Below are positions 63,301 to 64,000 of a stretch of 64,000 nucleotides of DNA, one piece after another. Below the pieces are notes generated by a model. The model worked only from the letters and a program-made list of their open reading frames with translations. It was not told the origin of the DNA and searched no databases. The DNA comes from Lachnospiraceae bacterium (lineage in GTDB: Bacteria > Bacillota > Clostridia > Lachnospirales > Lachnospiraceae): assembly GCA_030537145.1 (NCBI GenBank), contig JAUNON010000003.1, positions 1 through 64,000 on the forward strand. Reading direction: 5' to 3'. The first letter of the stretch is position 1. Every line of letters starts with the position of its first letter. The position numbers and the translations under genes were made by a program.

Positions 63301-64000
63301 ATGATAGCGGAGAAAATGAAAGGATTTGTGGAAAACAGCTCTGTGATTCGGGCCATGTTTGAGGAGGGCAAGCAGATGGCAGCGGTGTACGGGGCGGAAA
63401 ATGTATATGATTTCAGTCTGGGAAATCCGAATGTGCCGGCTCCTGCGGCAGTGAAGCAGGCCATCCTGGAAATCCTGGAACAGGAGAATCCGGTGGAAGT
63501 ACACGGATATATGAACAATTCCGGTTATGAGGAGGTCCGGGCGGCAGTGGCTGATTCTTTAAACCGCCGGTTCGGCACCGATTTTCGGGAGGAAAATATC
63601 GTGATGACGGTGGGGGCCGCCGGGGGATTGAATGTGGTATTTAAGACCATTCTGAATCCGGGAGACGAGGTGCTGGTATTTGCGCCGTTTTTCGGAGAAT
63701 ACCGCGCATATGCCGGAAATTATGACGGAGTGCTTAAGGTGGTTCCGGCAAACACGGAAACCTTCCAGCCGAATCTGACTGCCTTTGAAGCGATGATTAC
63801 GGTGAAAACAAAGGCAGTGATTGTGAATTCTCCCAACAATCCGTCCGGTGTCATCTATTCCGAGGATACCATAAAGAAGCTGGCGCAGATTTTGGAGGAA
63901 AAGGAAAAGGAGCTGGGTACCAGCATTTTCCTGATCTCCGATGAACCGTACCGGGAGCTGGCCTATGACGGGGCCCGGGTTCCCTACCTGACGAAATACT
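63301..64000 (+). CDS. Class I/II PLP-dependent aminotransferase (cut by window end)
   Basis: The first 233 residues of a class I aminotransferase. Motifs visible are YDFSLGNPNVPAP, TVGAAGGLNVVFKTILNPGDEVLVFAPFFGEYRAY, and VIVNSPNNPSGVIYS with Asn for the PLP ring; the Asp of ISDEPYRELAYDG, which binds the PLP ring nitrogen, is also seen. The Lys that forms the Schiff base lies beyond the window edge, so function cannot be checked. It resembles aspartate or aromatic aminotransferases and differs from the one fused to YfhO. The start has AAGGAGGATGGAAA. Confidence 0.9.
   Translation, partial: MIAEKMKGFVENSSVIRAMFEEGKQMAAVYGAENVYDFSLGNPNVPAPAAVKQAILEILEQENPVEVHGYMNNSGYEEVRAAVADSLNRRFGTDFREENIVMTVGAAGGLNVVFKTILNPGDEVLVFAPFFGEYRAYAGNYDGVLKVVPANTETFQPNLTAFEAMITVKTKAVIVNSPNNPSGVIYSEDTIKKLAQILEEKEKELGTSIFLISDEPYRELAYDGARVPYLTKY

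Overview
The window looks like a chromosome segment of a low-to-mid GC Gram-positive anaerobe of the Clostridia, most likely a Lachnospiraceae. The basis is AGGAGG-type ribosome binding sites, sigma-A promoters with 17-bp spacers, a T-box leader before valS, an AddA/AddB nuclease, a Crh-like HPr next to whiA, beta-type cell-wall-binding repeats on secreted proteins, and no outer-membrane genes. Almost every gene is on the + strand. The only minus-strand genes I accept are two small XRE regulators (9054-9853) and one tRNA-Ala. No replicon origin, prophage, insertion sequence, CRISPR array or rRNA operon was found.

Layout. 146-4914: rhodanese, two YfcE-type phosphodiesterases, an RlmL-type rRNA methyltransferase, a secreted papain-like peptidase and RdgB. 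4932-6000: a consensus promoter and a tRNA array (Pro, Gly, Arg, His, Gln, Lys, Leu, then convergent Ala). 6151-8954: two secreted proteins with the same kind of wall-binding repeats but different catalytic domains (NlpC/P60 and SGNH). 9054-10681: two XRE regulators and a DJ-1 protein. 10839-17377: protein quality control (tig, clpP, clpX, lon) and engB. 17790-21380: a BlaI-type repressor and two secreted proteins. 21455-24440: T-box and valS. 24678-26937: a three-copy YARHG protein and an M20 amidohydrolase. 26992-35898: addB, a CDF transporter, a short FTR-like iron-sulfur protein, thioredoxin, addA. 35972-39679: one reading frame joining a YfhO membrane protein to a PLP aminotransferase. 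39821-42822: murB, rapZ, whiA, crh-like HPr. 43167-47332: an FtsX-type ABC exporter (two permeases and an ATPase) and a beta-carbonic anhydrase. 47543-53099: alanine/sodium symporter, ABC-F ATPase, a 10-TM-type metal permease, Hsp33. 53235-59006: nadE, rpmE, a DUF1385 protein, prmC and prfA. 59038-64000: glmM, an ABC exporter, a DUF2156 protein and a cut-off aminotransferase.

Most of the window is housekeeping DNA with familiar gene order (tig-clpP-clpX-lon-engB, rdgB-phosphodiesterase, murB-rapZ-whiA-HPr, prmC-prfA). The most unusual signals are: (1) a dispersed family of at least eight intergenic inverted repeats sharing the termini GGCTGCCGCAAAATC / GATTTTGCGGCAGCC, the longest copy with a second nested inverted repeat; (2) the in-frame YfhO-aminotransferase fusion; (3) a 68-residue FTR-like protein with moved cysteines, one base upstream of thioredoxin, in the middle of the addB-addA locus; (4) an HPr paralogue without the phosphorylatable histidine; (5) a secreted 611-residue protein in which a possible glycosidase-like barrel is flanked by small helical repeats. 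None of these is shown to be a new system; they are candidates.
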